DNA of 64,000 bases from Ancistrus triradiatus (lineage: Eukaryota; Chordata; Actinopteri; Siluriformes; Loricariidae), in contig JAJAGP010000014.1 in the NCBI GenBank assembly GCA_025084515.1, positions 1,244,551-1,308,550 on the forward strand, read 5' to 3'. Position numbers and translations under genes: made by a program. The notes below the pieces were generated by a model. It worked only from the letters and a program-made list of their open reading frames with translations. It had not been told where the DNA came from and did not search any database. Positions 22,741 through 33,995 of this stretch are shown piece by piece (position 1 is the first letter of the stretch; each line of letters begins with the position of its first letter).

Positions 22741-25060
22741 GAAAGATGCTGCGGCATGATGGGAAATGTAGTGCCTGTAGTGAATGTATTTGGCATGTCC
22801 TGCAGTTCCTCTCAGTAATCCTGGATAAAATTTACTTTTTACCGCCGTGATTTAAGCGGATCTTGGCGACATTGGGTGTATATTAGTATCATTTGTTATT
22901 ATTACTATATGAAAAATAGTGCATATTGCCTTTTCATTTATCTCCATTTTATTGTATATCCTCCTTTGTTGTAGCACTAGATTATAACACACATTTCTCC
23001 TCCATATCCACAGTAAGACACAAATATCTGACAGAAACCAATAATTACTCGATATCAAGCTTGTCATTTAATATTCGTACCAACTCTCAGCGGAAATGAA
23101 TACCTTCTGGCCATGATGTAAACTCACGAGTCCTACTTCTTGGCTGTAGCCTGCATGAATTACGAAGGGCATCTCAAGGTCTTTTAGGCGTGAATGTGGT
23201 GAAAGCTAAAATGTGAAGAGGAAAAGTTAACTTTATGAAAAGTGACAGTAATCATGAGCCATTAACCTTTTCCAGCTTTTGGGTCGATAAGGACCCGGAT
23301 GGCTGCGCTCCACCAAAGTGAGTAGGAGTGTTCTGCTGTTTAGACCAAGGTTCCTGACATGAAGAACGAAGGAGAGGATGTATATGTGAACTATATATGC
23401 AAAGACAGTAAATCTTACTCTTCCACATACAGTGTTGAGGAAGGAAAAGCACATAATAGCAAAACAATAGGTTCGTGCAAGGTGTCCGCTCATTTTGGGC
23501 AACAGCCTCAGAGCTGGAAGGGGTTCGTCTGGAACAAAGTGAAACCGAAACAAAGAAGTCAGTACATAAGATAAGTGGACGAGCATGGAAACGGATGACC
23601 TCACTCGCAGTCTGCTGTATCTTAAATTAGGAACACAGCTGGTGAAGGAGCTGGACTAATTTCTATTTATTTGAACGTTTGAAATGGGATGGTACGGGGG
23701 GGAATGGCTCCTCAAGCGTGCCACGTTTCTTTTCTAGGTTTTAAACAATGTCCGCGTTAATGCAGAAGGCTCTTAGTGTAAAGATGAAAAGTTATGACAG
23801 GTCTGCGTTAATGGAAGAAAAGGTTATGCTATTAAATGAAGCTTATCTCAAGTGGAGCGGTTTGCCCCGTGTCGGCATTAGGCCTCAAGTGGCTGTTCCA
23901 GCGCAGTAGTTCTATACACTCTCGAATTCATAAACCGTATAGCACTAATGTAGCTCAAGTGCTGATGAGACCCGAGACACTGAGATCTTCATCAGTTTAG
24001 GCCAGCTTCAGGAGTTCTTATGAGAAAGTCCAGCCTAACATTTGGTATATCTATAGCCATGATTTTTAGACTTTGTAAAGTGAGAACAGAAGGAGAGGAT
24101 ATGGTTCTGAAGAGCTAAATAAGGCTTTAGAGCTGTTGTGTTGATTGTGTCCTGAAGCTGGGTGTGTACGCCTGATGTTTTCTGTGTGTGAGCTGATGTG
24201 GTGCAATGCTGTATGAGGAATCGTGGAAGGAGTTGTGTGGAGGTGAATAGCTCTGCCGTATGTTCTTCGGGAGAAGTGTTTATGCTAGGCCATGATTAAC
24301 ACCGTCCAGGTGCTCTCTTGGCAACAGTGGCCGCTGCTGCTTTAGACACTCGCACACATTTTCTCCGCGGCTAAACGCGGTCATCTATATTTAAGGAACG
24401 CGCCGTGGGCCAACGTGCCGAACTGTTGACCATCTATTATTCTGGAAACATCTCATAAATGGCAATGAAAAGGAAAAAAATGTAAAGGACCGGAGGTATT
24501 GGGGGGCTGAAATTCCCCAGCGACGTGGACTGTGAGCCAACGCTGCTAGGTGCTGGAGAGATGAAGGCCGACGTGTGTGAGTGTGTGTCAGATTTCAGGT
24601 TCATTCAGAAACGACAATGCACAGGAGCGCACACGTTCCGAAGTGTAAGGCGGGAACATGTCTAATGCTACAAATTCCACATCGTGACAGTGCAGCGCTG
24701 CACAGTGTACACAGCCACTAAGCACCAACGACACAGAAGAACACCGGTCCTAACGAGTTCTATGCTTGTCTTGCCACCAGGGTTTGCAGGATAGCCTGTA
24801 GATCTATCGCAACTCTGCGTAAACCGACATGAATAAAGTGGCTACTAAGGATGAATAAATAAATGAATAATCACAGCTAGTTGTTAGTTTGTTCATTTTA
24901 AATGCCTAATGATGTAGGTATCTTTATTTACTAGTTTCTGATCTTCAAACAAAATTAAAAGCAAGACAAAGGCAACGAGTGTCACAAACTCCAGTTTTCA
25001 AATGACAATTTATTTATTCAAGGAAAAGAAATATAACATCAACTGGCCCTTGTATGAAAA
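22741..25060. other. Non-coding stretch, no recognised feature
   Basis: Unique-looking sequence. The 123-codon minus frame at 23233-23604 overlaps a plus-strand frame and shows no domain, splice pair or neighbour to support it. Confidence 0.45.
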
Positions 25061-25209
25061 AGAATATTGCCTGCAAAGTTACTGAATCAACCAGTTGTCC
25101 ATATTTAACTGACCATTCCGTTCACTTACACTAGACAGACCTTGAATAGCTCCTTAAATCTAAACTCTACCTAAAATAGACCCTTTCCAGCAACGTGAAG
25201 TAGGCTGAA

Positions 25210-25687
25210 AGGTCAACAGGCAGGACAGTATGCCATGTGCAAAGGCAATTTTAGGAACGGATGAGAAACTATGTTATTGAAATATATCAGCTTGGATATT
25301 TCTCCAAATAGAGAAAAATTGGAACAGTGGTCAATCTTCCCAGAAGTGGCTGGCCTACCGAAATTCCTCAAAGAGCGACCGACCAAAATTCCTCCAAGAG
25401 CAAATTGATGACTCATCCAGAAAGTCGCACGAGAACCCAGGCCTTGCTCGCCTCAGCTAAGATCAGCATTCATGGTTCCACCATTAGAAAGATAATAGCT
25501 GCCAAACCCACTGCTAACCAAGAGGACCATAAAGGCTCAAAAACACATGGATGTTATGTGGACTGCTGAGTCAAAGGTGGAACGTTTTGAAAGACATGGG
25601 TCTAGTGGCATAACACAGCATTCCATCAAAAAAAAAAAGTCTAATATTAGCAGTTGAACATGGTGGTGGTAGCGTCATCACATGGGG

Positions 25688-25749
<62 letters not shown>

Positions 25750-26000
25750 AGAAAATCTTGAAGGAAAGTTCAGTCATCAGTCTGTGATCAAAGCCCAAGT
25801 CTACCATGGACAAAAAAAAAAATGTTTAGGAGAGGCCTAGTCAAAGATCTGACTTGAGATTCTATGGATAAATTAAAGCATTTAATTAAGAGAAGACTTC
25901 CTCCACACCACTGGAAAAGACTGCATTAGTTTTTGCACATACCTTTTTAAAACGTTTTCTCCCATAAATGGAATAATTTATTAATAATTTATTTCAATGG
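25210..26000 (+). mobile_element. Decayed Tc1 transposon relic
   Basis: The frame at 25327-25569 contains NLPRSGWPTEIPQRATDQ, a decayed version of the Tc1 GRPxKIT-type linker, then residues typical of the second helix-turn-helix (SIHGSTIRKI). The catalytic domain downstream survives only as fragments: a GTGGTGGTAGCGTCATCAC word at about 25660 (GGGS..V), CAGAAAATCTTGAAGGA at 25749 and GAGGCCTAGTCAAAG at 25830. Frameshifts, deletions and an inserted (CT)n array make it non-functional. Confidence 0.8.
25690..25748. repeat. (CT)29 microsatellite inside Tc1 relic
   Basis: 59-bp CT run located where the Tc1 catalytic-domain sequence should continue. It interrupts the transposase between its GGGS-like word and the KILKE-like word. 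Confidence 0.95.
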
Positions 26001-29000
26001 TGAAACTTTACAGGAATGAAGTGTGGCATACATTGATTAATGGAAAACCATTTTTAAAAGTCCTTCATCAGCCATAAATGCAAAGGGCACACATAGTAAC
26101 ATTGAGATTCTACATTTAGTAAATATGTTTTGATGAAAAAGAATTTGTCTGTATCATGTTTTGAACCCTAGAGTAATCAGAAATGTATAACATAGGTACT
26201 ATTAGAGACACAGTACAACATTATATAATTATCATTATTGATGGCAAAACATAATGGCCTGAAAGTTAATAGAATTAAAATTTTATTTTACGATAACGTG
26301 CAGAATATTTCATATATAACATGATTCCACTTATGATATGACTACTGGTAATGACTGGTGAAAACGCTCATAAAATCAGAATAACAATTTGAATGAAAAG
26401 TTGTCTTTGAAGAAAAGCTTTTTTAAAATACATTTCAAAATGTATCAGTATTTATGTTCTCTGTTTAACTTGAAAATAACTTTAAATTGCAGTGATAAAG
26501 TTTACATTATCCAAATAATTTTCATAACAGCAGTTTTTTTTGTTTTCCTTTTTTATTTTTATCTTACTTTCAAGCTTTTTTGTTTGTTTGTAAATTTGGT
26601 AATACCTGTAGGATAAGTTTCCTTTATGAAATGTTTTGTTTGATTATACAGCCTCAAGATTTGTTAATTTCAGATTTTTTAAACAGCATTTTACCAGGAC
26701 GGAACTATACTGCACATGCTAGGGTCATTGTAATCACTGCAACGTTAAGAAACACTTTACACTCATCGGTTAGAAATGACTAATCTTAATCATCATTCAG
26801 CCACTGGGTATGACGGAAAAATGTTTTTGCCTTTTCTGCTACGCGATTGTGAATGTGCTTTGGAGCATTGTTATACTTTAATGAGTCAGTAATGATATCA
26901 GAGGACAGTGCGCTGGAGACAGCTTAAGGTTTATAGCTTTACTTTTTTGTCTGAAATCAGATTTTGTACAGATTCTTGCCCTGATTACTGTGGAGCAAAC
27001 TATAATCTGTTCTCTCAGGAGAATCCAGTACAGCCTGTGCCGAAATATCACATAAAACCCCTCACCTGGAACAGGCAAACTGTGCAACGTTTGAAATGTC
27101 AGAGCATTAAATAAAGTACATTAAAAATAAAAAAGATTACGTGACATCTTCAGACCAGCACTCAAGTCTGGTAGTGTGCAACCATTTTTATTTTACTGAA
27201 CAAAATAATGTCCTATAAATGATTTCCTAATTCCTTTATCTTAGATCTCCCATTACAGACACGTTTGAGTTAAAAAGTTGTTTAAGTCATAATCCTGATC
27301 CTATGGAAGATTTCCTACGCTACCACACAAGCACACGAGCTCGGTGTTTACCCCAGCTAAGTGCAGGTAATTTTATAATTTAATTTCCCCCCACCCCACC
27401 TCACCCCCCAGCATTTTGGTCAAGTAAATCTCTCCACTGGACGGGGAGAACCTGAGCCGGCGGATGGATGAGAGTTAAAACGCTGAGCGCCCACACTCGG
27501 TGGTCTGCTGTAGCCAGTGCAGGGGGAGTGTGGGAGCTACAAAAATAAACGCTGCCTTCTGGCGGCAAGGGTGGCCTGTGCCATTCTTGGTTGGGGACGT
27601 GGGGGCTCTGGTGAGTGTTAGAGCTGTCACTGCCCCCTTCCCTCTTTCTGTCGTCAGAGTGGGTCAGTCCGTGGGGCATCGAGGAGGGGGGGGCATTCCT
27701 CACATTCTGTGCCTGTGCTGTAGATGGACCTGAGGACGCTGATCGGACGAGGTGTGGGCCAGTTCAGCGTGGGGCCTCATTTCATGTCATCACTGTCACA
27801 TTGAACAGGACGCAGAGAGAGTAACCTAAACCAGACCTCTGAGAGCCATGCTGCCTGGTCACACTGGATTCCGTTACTCCCTCTCACTCTCAGTTCTCCC
27901 CGATTTTTAGGCTCTCTCTTTCTAGTGGCATAGCGTTAGACAAGTCAAAGGACAAAGATCTTTGTGTGTGTGTGAGTGTACATACGCTGTACGTGTAAGA
28001 GAGGGTGTGTGTAAGCGCACACAGCTGCGCAGCGTCTTGCCCAGACAGCTCGAGTGGACTTGGCGTGCTCTGACAAAATCCATTTTGTGATGAAGTTGTG
28101 ATTAGTGCGATAGCCCTGGAATTATGACCTTGGCTCCTGAGGGATGAGTGTATGTACAGCTGGACAGCGCACCATCACTCACAACGAGAGGCAGAATGCA
28201 CACACACATAGGAATGGCCACAAAACCAAAAAAAGGAGCAGGTCTACTGCATGTTGGCTTCAGAGATCATTTTCAGAAACGTGCTACACCTGATCAGATT
28301 CGTCACAGTGATTTCACTGCACCAAAATGTATTCGCGTCGCTGAACCTCGACTCCATTGAAGGAATATCTGTGTTGTCTGCTCTATCTACTGTGTGATTA
28401 TCAGAGCTGTTTTGGAGGCGAAGGAGGAATATTCCAGAAGTTTGTCATGCCTAGCCTCACCTCCTGATCTCTGACTGAATCTGTCTGGATTGCAACGGCC
28501 CTAGCTTTCTAATAAATAAAAAATACATAGAAACTAGTTCAATTCAAACTGGGCTTCCAGCACACAAAATACACATTAAAATGATTTTGCGCTCTTCCAA
28601 TCACAGCAATCCTGTACCAAACGTCCGTAAGTGTTTCCCCAGAGCTGTAGCGCTCATTGACACCTCACAACTTGAAATGAAACTGAAACCTGTCCTCATT
28701 GTATTACAGCGTAACGCCTCTGTAACACAATGCTTATTTGCACAACTGTACAAAGTACGTTTTACTATATACTTACATTTATATAGCTATGTTTACAGTT
28801 ATTATACCGCGAGGACAATGCTCTGTTTTTCCCTGAAAGGAGGCGACGTGTCCCCTGGGTTTCTTGCCCTTATCATCTCTAGCTGTTCTAAAGTATTGGG
28901 ACATACAAACGTTTTATTATTCTAATATAAATATTTCTTTCAATTCTTCAGTACTGTACTGTACTAAATGTTTTCATATTGTGGTTTAATTCACATTATT

Positions 29001-29034
29001 GTTTAAAATATGCCACTATGTGAAAAGTACGGAA
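26001..29034. other. Non-coding stretch: AT-rich then balanced
   Basis: 26000-27370 is AT-rich with only short frames. 27400-28140 is GC-richer, with a short TG run near 27963 and overlapping frames on both strands (27401-27703 minus, 27500-27733 plus), neither with exon-like edges I can support. The frame 28581-28925 is likewise unsupported. Confidence 0.4.
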
Positions 29035-29243
29035 CTACGGGACTGTGGTAGCCTAGTGGTTAAGGCACTGGACTCTGGACCAGAAGGTCCAGGGTTCAAG
29101 TCCCATCTCTGCCAAGCTGTCACTGTTGGGTCCTTGAGCAAGACCCTTAACCCACAATTGCTTGGATTGTAAGATTGTACCAATTGTAAGTCGCTCTGGA
29201 TAAGGGCGTCTGCTAAATGCTGTAAATGTAAATGTAAATGTAA
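29035..29243 (+). mobile_element. tRNA-derived SINE
   Basis: A tRNA-like head has an A box (TAGCCTAGTGG, 29049-29059) and a B box (GGTTCAAGTCC, 29093-29103) separated by 33 nt, the spacing of an RNA polymerase III internal promoter. The body follows. The tail holds the TCTGGATAAGGGCGTCTGCT block (29195-29214), widespread in fish SINEs and shared with the partner LINE, and ends in TGTAAATG repeats (29221-29243). The A box is intact and the B box has one change from GGTTCGANTCC. No convincing target-site duplication was found. Confidence 0.9.
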
Positions 29244-31487
29244 TCTACTGTGTGACTGTGGTCACAGAACATAACGTGGATGTTAAACGTCGCATACCTG
29301 CAGAGCGTAACCATGATCCAAGATAATCCTGCCTAGGCTACGGATAGGGTTTTGCAGCTGACATGAAGGCCCTGAAACGCAAGATCAATATCAGAACTAT
29401 TTAAAAAAATCCAATAGCAATCCACTATCACCCCTTTAAGGTTCTGCATAGCTTTCTCACAGATCAGTTTCAGATCTATTGTTGGATCCATGTCTGAACT
29501 ACTTTACTACAAAAGAAAAGTGGAATGGATGCATTATGCTGAGTAATGTGAGAAAATGTCCTGAGAAATAACAGAACTGGATCAGCACGTTGCATGTCTG
29601 TCAGCATCAATGCAGGCTGAAAAGTCCATTAATGATTATGTCAATGTTTAGCACACTTGGAATCCTCCGAATTCCCTCAACATGTCTGTGGGGAGATGCA
29701 TTCTTTTTCTATTTTGCCCATGACTTCCAAATTTTGATCCATTTTTACCAAAATTGTTTTCTCATTCAAACGATGATGTGCAGGCATTTTGTAAAGGCCA
29801 CTAGTGCGGCGCCCCTCAGCAGGGAAAAATCTCGAGGTTTATTCTTGTGTGGTTCCGAGCATTCTGTGCTGCACTAAACCATATTCTGCAGAGAAACCTC
29901 AAGCCTTTGTCTCTGAGCTTGGCTCATCTTTGCCAGATTTCCTCTTTGCTCCACGTTCAGACGCTTGATTGGTGCAGTGACACAGCTTGACAAAGAACAG
30001 CGACACCAGCGAAGCGCCGTCTTGCCTTTTCGTGCCCCCTTTTCCATCTTGGCAAATAGATGAGCCTAATTATAAAGTTTTGGACAGAGTCAGTCATTAA
30101 ACGTCTTTACTTGACACAAATAGCAGCTTGCTGAAAATAGTGGGGATAAACACGAACTCGGCTAAATTGATCGTCTCGGGCTGGTTTGCGTGCAAATAAT
30201 CTGGCAGGCGGGAGGTCATGAGACCGGTGAGTGTGGCGTGGGCGTGATTTGTGTGAGCGTTTGTATATTCGGGCTTGTGTGTGTGTTTGAAGCACTGCGT
30301 TCAAGTGCTTACGGTTGTTTGTGTGTGCATGTCCTCGGTGGTGAATGTGTGTGTAGGTGTCATTACGCAGCAAGAGCGCACACACAAGCACAACCCCCCG
30401 TATGTGGTCACATGTGCCACCCTTTCATCGCCTACCAAAAACATTCTTAATTATGATTATCGGATCCCCCTATACGTTAGTTCGTCTAAGCTGGTGTTTA
30501 CATTCAGCCTCACTCTCAGCAGCCCCACTGTCTTAGCGCCCATTAGCCCCGAATCTCTCCTCCGTCTGATTAGTGTGACAGATCTACAGTTAGGATTTTG
30601 GCTTCTCAGGGATCGGCGTATGCGCAGCTATACAGGACATCATCGGTCGCATAGATGGTAAGAATATGCACACCCGTATAAGCTTCCCAAAACCCTCATC
30701 ATTTTTCTGCTTTTTGCATTTTAATTGCATTTCATGTCTCGTGTTTATACTGGCGTGTGGTGCTGACTCTTGCTTTCCACTCAGTCACTCACAATATTAC
30801 TAGCCGACAAAAATACCTACTAATTTGTCAATATTAAAATGGACAGCATGTTTCATAAGACAATTCAATTTTGAACTAACTAAATAAATATCACGTTTTA
30901 TGCAAAAGAAAACAACTCATCTCCCACGTGCCTCCGTCACAGGCAGGTAGCAGCACTTCTTGATTTCACAGCGACGTGACAACATTTAACTCTGCAATAA
31001 ATGTAATAAACAATTCATAAAAACAATTCATATCATCCAAAGTGAACAGATCTCTGTCTGGGTGATTGTGTTACCTCATTAAGGTCTGGTCCTGCTCATG
31101 TCCTCTGCAGGGTCATTGCCCGGGTTAAGAATGGGACCCTTAGGGCCTGGATGGAGGTCACGACAGGTTACGCACAGTTAAGGGAGCTGCAGTGCCATGG
31201 AGAGGGCACACTGGTCAAGGCCTGAGCTGAAGCTGTAGGCTCTCGGTAAAATCGACTTCCCTCCCTCATCCTTCTACATAAACTCCCCAAAGTCACCCAG
31301 TCCTCTCCTTATGGCCCTCCTCCCCTGCTTTTTCAATGTTATCCTTTTTTCAGGCCCTAATTGCTTGTAATTTGCTCGTTGAAAGAATCCCCAGCTTGTC
31401 TGGCCTCTGACGCGACTGTAACTGGAGCTCCCCGGAGGAGGATGAGGACTCATTTGGCTAATGTGCAGAAACACAAACACTCATTTG

Positions 31488-31489
<2 letters not shown>
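29244..31489. other. Non-coding stretch, no recognised feature
   Basis: Mixed sequence with GT-rich patches (30230-30360). Its open frames (29590-29877, 30107-30661) mostly ride on GT/CA-rich DNA. An ATG|GTAAGA donor-like word lies at 30658, without a supporting acceptor-bounded frame. Confidence 0.4.
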
Positions 31490-31545
<56 letters not shown>

Positions 31546-31815
31546 GCCTTGGTAAACATATGTTTTGGGGACTTTCCATTTAAATGACATAATGATTACT
31601 GTAGTTTATTAATGCTACACCTATACCTGACCATCGCCAAAACTTTAACCTCAGTAACCAAAAGCAAATCTTTTGACTATTTTGGTTTTTCAAATAAAAA
31701 TTCTTGTAAAAAAAAAAAAAACAGGACCAGAAAAATGTCCATACATGGTTAAAAGAGTGTCAGATTTTTCTATCCTTGTGGGAACATTTGGTCCTCACAA
31801 TGCTATATAAACTTG

Positions 31816-31849
<34 letters not shown>
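31490..31849 (+). repeat. (CA)n-linked dispersed repeat with two arrays
   Basis: A CA array (31490-31543), an approximately 270-bp body and a second CA array (31817-31849). The end of the body (31765-31820) matches 3760-3815 closely and the start of the body shares the GGGGACTTTCCA-like word with copy 1 (GAGGACTTTCCA). It has the same architecture, with CA on both sides, as copy 1. Confidence 0.8.
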
Positions 31850-31854
<5 letters not shown>

Positions 31855-31943
31855 CAACCTTGGATGAGATGTAATTAGAGAAAATGGGCCAGAAGCCAGC
31901 GCCATGCTACTTCTACTTCTGCAGGGGGTGTCCGTCAATCTCA

Positions 31944-31947
<4 letters not shown>

Positions 31948-32007
<60 letters not shown>
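31948..32007. repeat. (TG)30 microsatellite
   Basis: 60-bp uninterrupted GT run only 98 bp after the previous CA array, in inverted polarity to it, so the pair could form a hairpin. Confidence 0.96.
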
Positions 32008-32011
<4 letters not shown>

Positions 32012-32064
32012 GCATTCATAGTAAGTGACCGAAGAACACAACGTGAGCTGGTCTAGTTGGAACC

Positions 32065-32330
32065 AAGGAATACATGGCACAAGATGGGTACAAACCCGAG
32101 ACAGGACACCAGTCCATGGGCACATAAACACAAGCTCTCTCAATCTAGGACACTTTTAGAGACGCCACTTAACCTAACTCTAGTCTTTGGAATGTGGGAG
32201 GAAACCAGAGTGCCCAAAGGAAAGCCAGAAGCGCAGAGACGAGAGAAAAGGCAACACAGACCGAGGCTGAGCTGGGACTCAAACCCAGTGGATCTGTGTG
32301 GCAAGTGCATCCTGTGGAAGCTCATACTGT
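32065..32330 (+). repeat. Dispersed repeat G, most complete copy
   Basis: Ordered blocks: CAGGACACCAGTCCATGGGC, GACACTTTTAGAGACGCCAC, TTTGGAATGTGGGAGGAAAC, CAGAGTGCCCAAAGGAAAGC, GGGACTCAAACCCAGTGG. These are hallmark words of a very common fish interspersed repeat. Other copies are at 15385, 32945, 38255, 52045 and 59045. The 110-codon open frame across it (32057-32389) is fortuitous. Confidence 0.75.
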
Positions 32331-32944
32331 CCACTTTACATGACTGGGAAAAACTCTTTAGAGCATCAAAATATGCTATTATTCAATAAAATCTGTGCGG
32401 CTAACACTGTCAAATGTTTGAATCCTTCGACAGCCCTAGAGATAACCAATAGATAACACAGCCAGAGGGCTCTCCAACACACCAGCCTTCCACCGGTCTA
32501 CTCTCCACAAGCTTCATCATATAAGAGCAGTGGCATGACAGCACAAACATGCGGTTCAGCCTCTGGACTAGTAATTGGAAGATTGAAGGTTCAGATTTCA
32601 CTGTTGGAGATTTATGAAAGGCCCTTAACTCTGCTCAGTTGTGTCTTTGGATAAAATGGTAAATAATAAAAGCGTAAATAATATCTGCTTTAAGGTCATA
32701 AAGCAATGGGTAATCTCCTCACATCACTCTCTTGACAGTAAATGACCATAAATTACTCTCTCAAGCTATGATTACAGATGTGTTTAGCGTCTTTATAATA
32801 TGACAAATTTGTCTTGGTTTTTTTCCTATCTATCAGGGCAGTAACTATGACTCTTTATAAAGGTAGCCACATTCGTTCATTTACTCTTCTAGAGGAGCCT
32901 CAGTTACTCAATTATTCACACTTCTGACCATTAAACAGTATACA

Positions 32945-33100
32945 ATCTTAGAATGTTTATGGGATGTGGTGAGGAACCGTACACTTGGAGCACATCCAGG
33001 CAGACATGAGGAGAACATGCCAGCTCCACAAAACCAGTGCTCGAAGCCCAGACGTTGGAGCTACGTGGCACCAACGCTACCCACTGCACCACGTGATCAA
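32945..33100 (+). repeat. Dispersed repeat G, partial copy
   Basis: Retains GGGATGTGGTGAGGAACCG, GAGGAGAACATGCCAGCTCC, GCTCGAAGCCCAG and CTACCCACTGCACCACGTG, the distal half of the family. About 600 bp separates it from the preceding copy, and it lies immediately left of a Tc1 relic. Confidence 0.65.
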
Positions 33101-33114
33101 CAGAAATAACAGTT

Positions 33115-33705
33115 CGAGAGTTCAGCTGCAGATTAACGCAAATATCTAATCAGCCAATCACATGGGAGCAACTCAATTCATTCAGGTATGTAGACATGAT
33201 CAAGACGAGCATCAGTATTTCAGAAACTGCTGATCTACTGCGATTTTCACACAGAGCCATCGCTAGGGTTTAGAGAGAATAGTCCGAAAAAGAAAATGGT
33301 CAGAGGAGAATGATCAGACTGGTTTGAGCTGATGGAAAGATAACAGTCACTCAAATAAGCACTTGTTACTGTAGGGCAAGCAAAGAGTATGTCTAGACAC
33401 AGAAAGCTTGAAGCACATGGGCTACAATAGGAGACGATCACGCCGGCTGCCACTCCTGTCAGCTAAGAGCAGGCAAATGAGGCGAAAATTGACACAGCTC
33501 ACCAAATTTGGACAATAGAAGATGGGAAAATGTCGCCTGGTCTGATGAGTGTCGATGTCTGCTGATTTCAGAATTTGGCTTAAACAACCCCAATGAAATC
33601 ATGAATCCATCCAGTTCTTCAATCTATGAAGAAAGTATCCAGCACTTTGATTAATCTATGCATGAAGAATTAAGGCAAAAGGGGGCCCAACCCCAATTTT
33701 TCGGC
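33115..33705 (+). mobile_element. Internally deleted Tc1/mariner relic
   Basis: The 5' part encodes, with breaks, a helix-turn-helix region (ISETADLLRFSHRAIARV near 33210-33270) and the following linker as far as a WSDE-like catalytic entry (CTGGTCTGATGAGTGTCGAT, 33537-33556). The 3' part jumps to the C-terminal end (CTATGCATGAAGAATTAAGG, then AAAAGGGGGCCCAACCCC). Most of the catalytic core between 33600 and 33650 has been deleted. The family is familiar to me as a fish Tc1 type. Confidence 0.7.
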
Positions 33706-33888
33706 TATAGATGTTGTTGCACATTGTTTGACACGCCTTTGCTTACACATTTCTAGATCATTTGTTCAGATCTCCTTTATGTTTTTTCTTACTTGTTTGT
33801 ACCTGTAAACTATTATTATGGACTAAACTGTGCATGTTGTTGCCAAACCGTGTTTAATTTTCCACTCCTGGTCCATTCTTGCTTTCAG

Positions 33889-33995
33889 AAGATGACCGAT
33901 GCCCCTCTTATACACAGTGTTTGGACTGGCATCGCTTTAAAACGTGCCCACGCTGTGCAGTGGTGCGAATCCAACCCTGCGAGCCAGACATCTGA
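33889..33995 (+). CDS. Candidate terminal coding exon, cysteine-rich
   Basis: A good acceptor (pyrimidine-rich, GCTTTCAG) opens a frame that needs one preceding base, exactly what the 8723-8792 exon leaves. It reads DDRCPSYTQC...KTCPRCAVV...QPCEPDI and stops at TGA (33993-33995), with 5 Cys in 34 residues including a CxxC. Joined to the upstream exons it would give an 80-residue protein with 9 Cys. No family is recognised. A 34-codon open frame by itself has about a one-in-five chance of being random, so confidence stays low. Confidence 0.25.

Noticed and set aside
29049..29103. Functional tRNA gene
   Set aside because: A and B boxes are present but no acceptor stem closes, and the sequence continues into a SINE body and tail.
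29221..29243. CRISPR-like or telomere-like short tandem repeat
   Set aside because: It is only the TGTAAATG tail of the SINE, 23 bp long.
32057..32389. 110-codon hydrophilic frame
   Set aside because: Coincides with dispersed repeat G, copies of which elsewhere in the window do not keep the frame.
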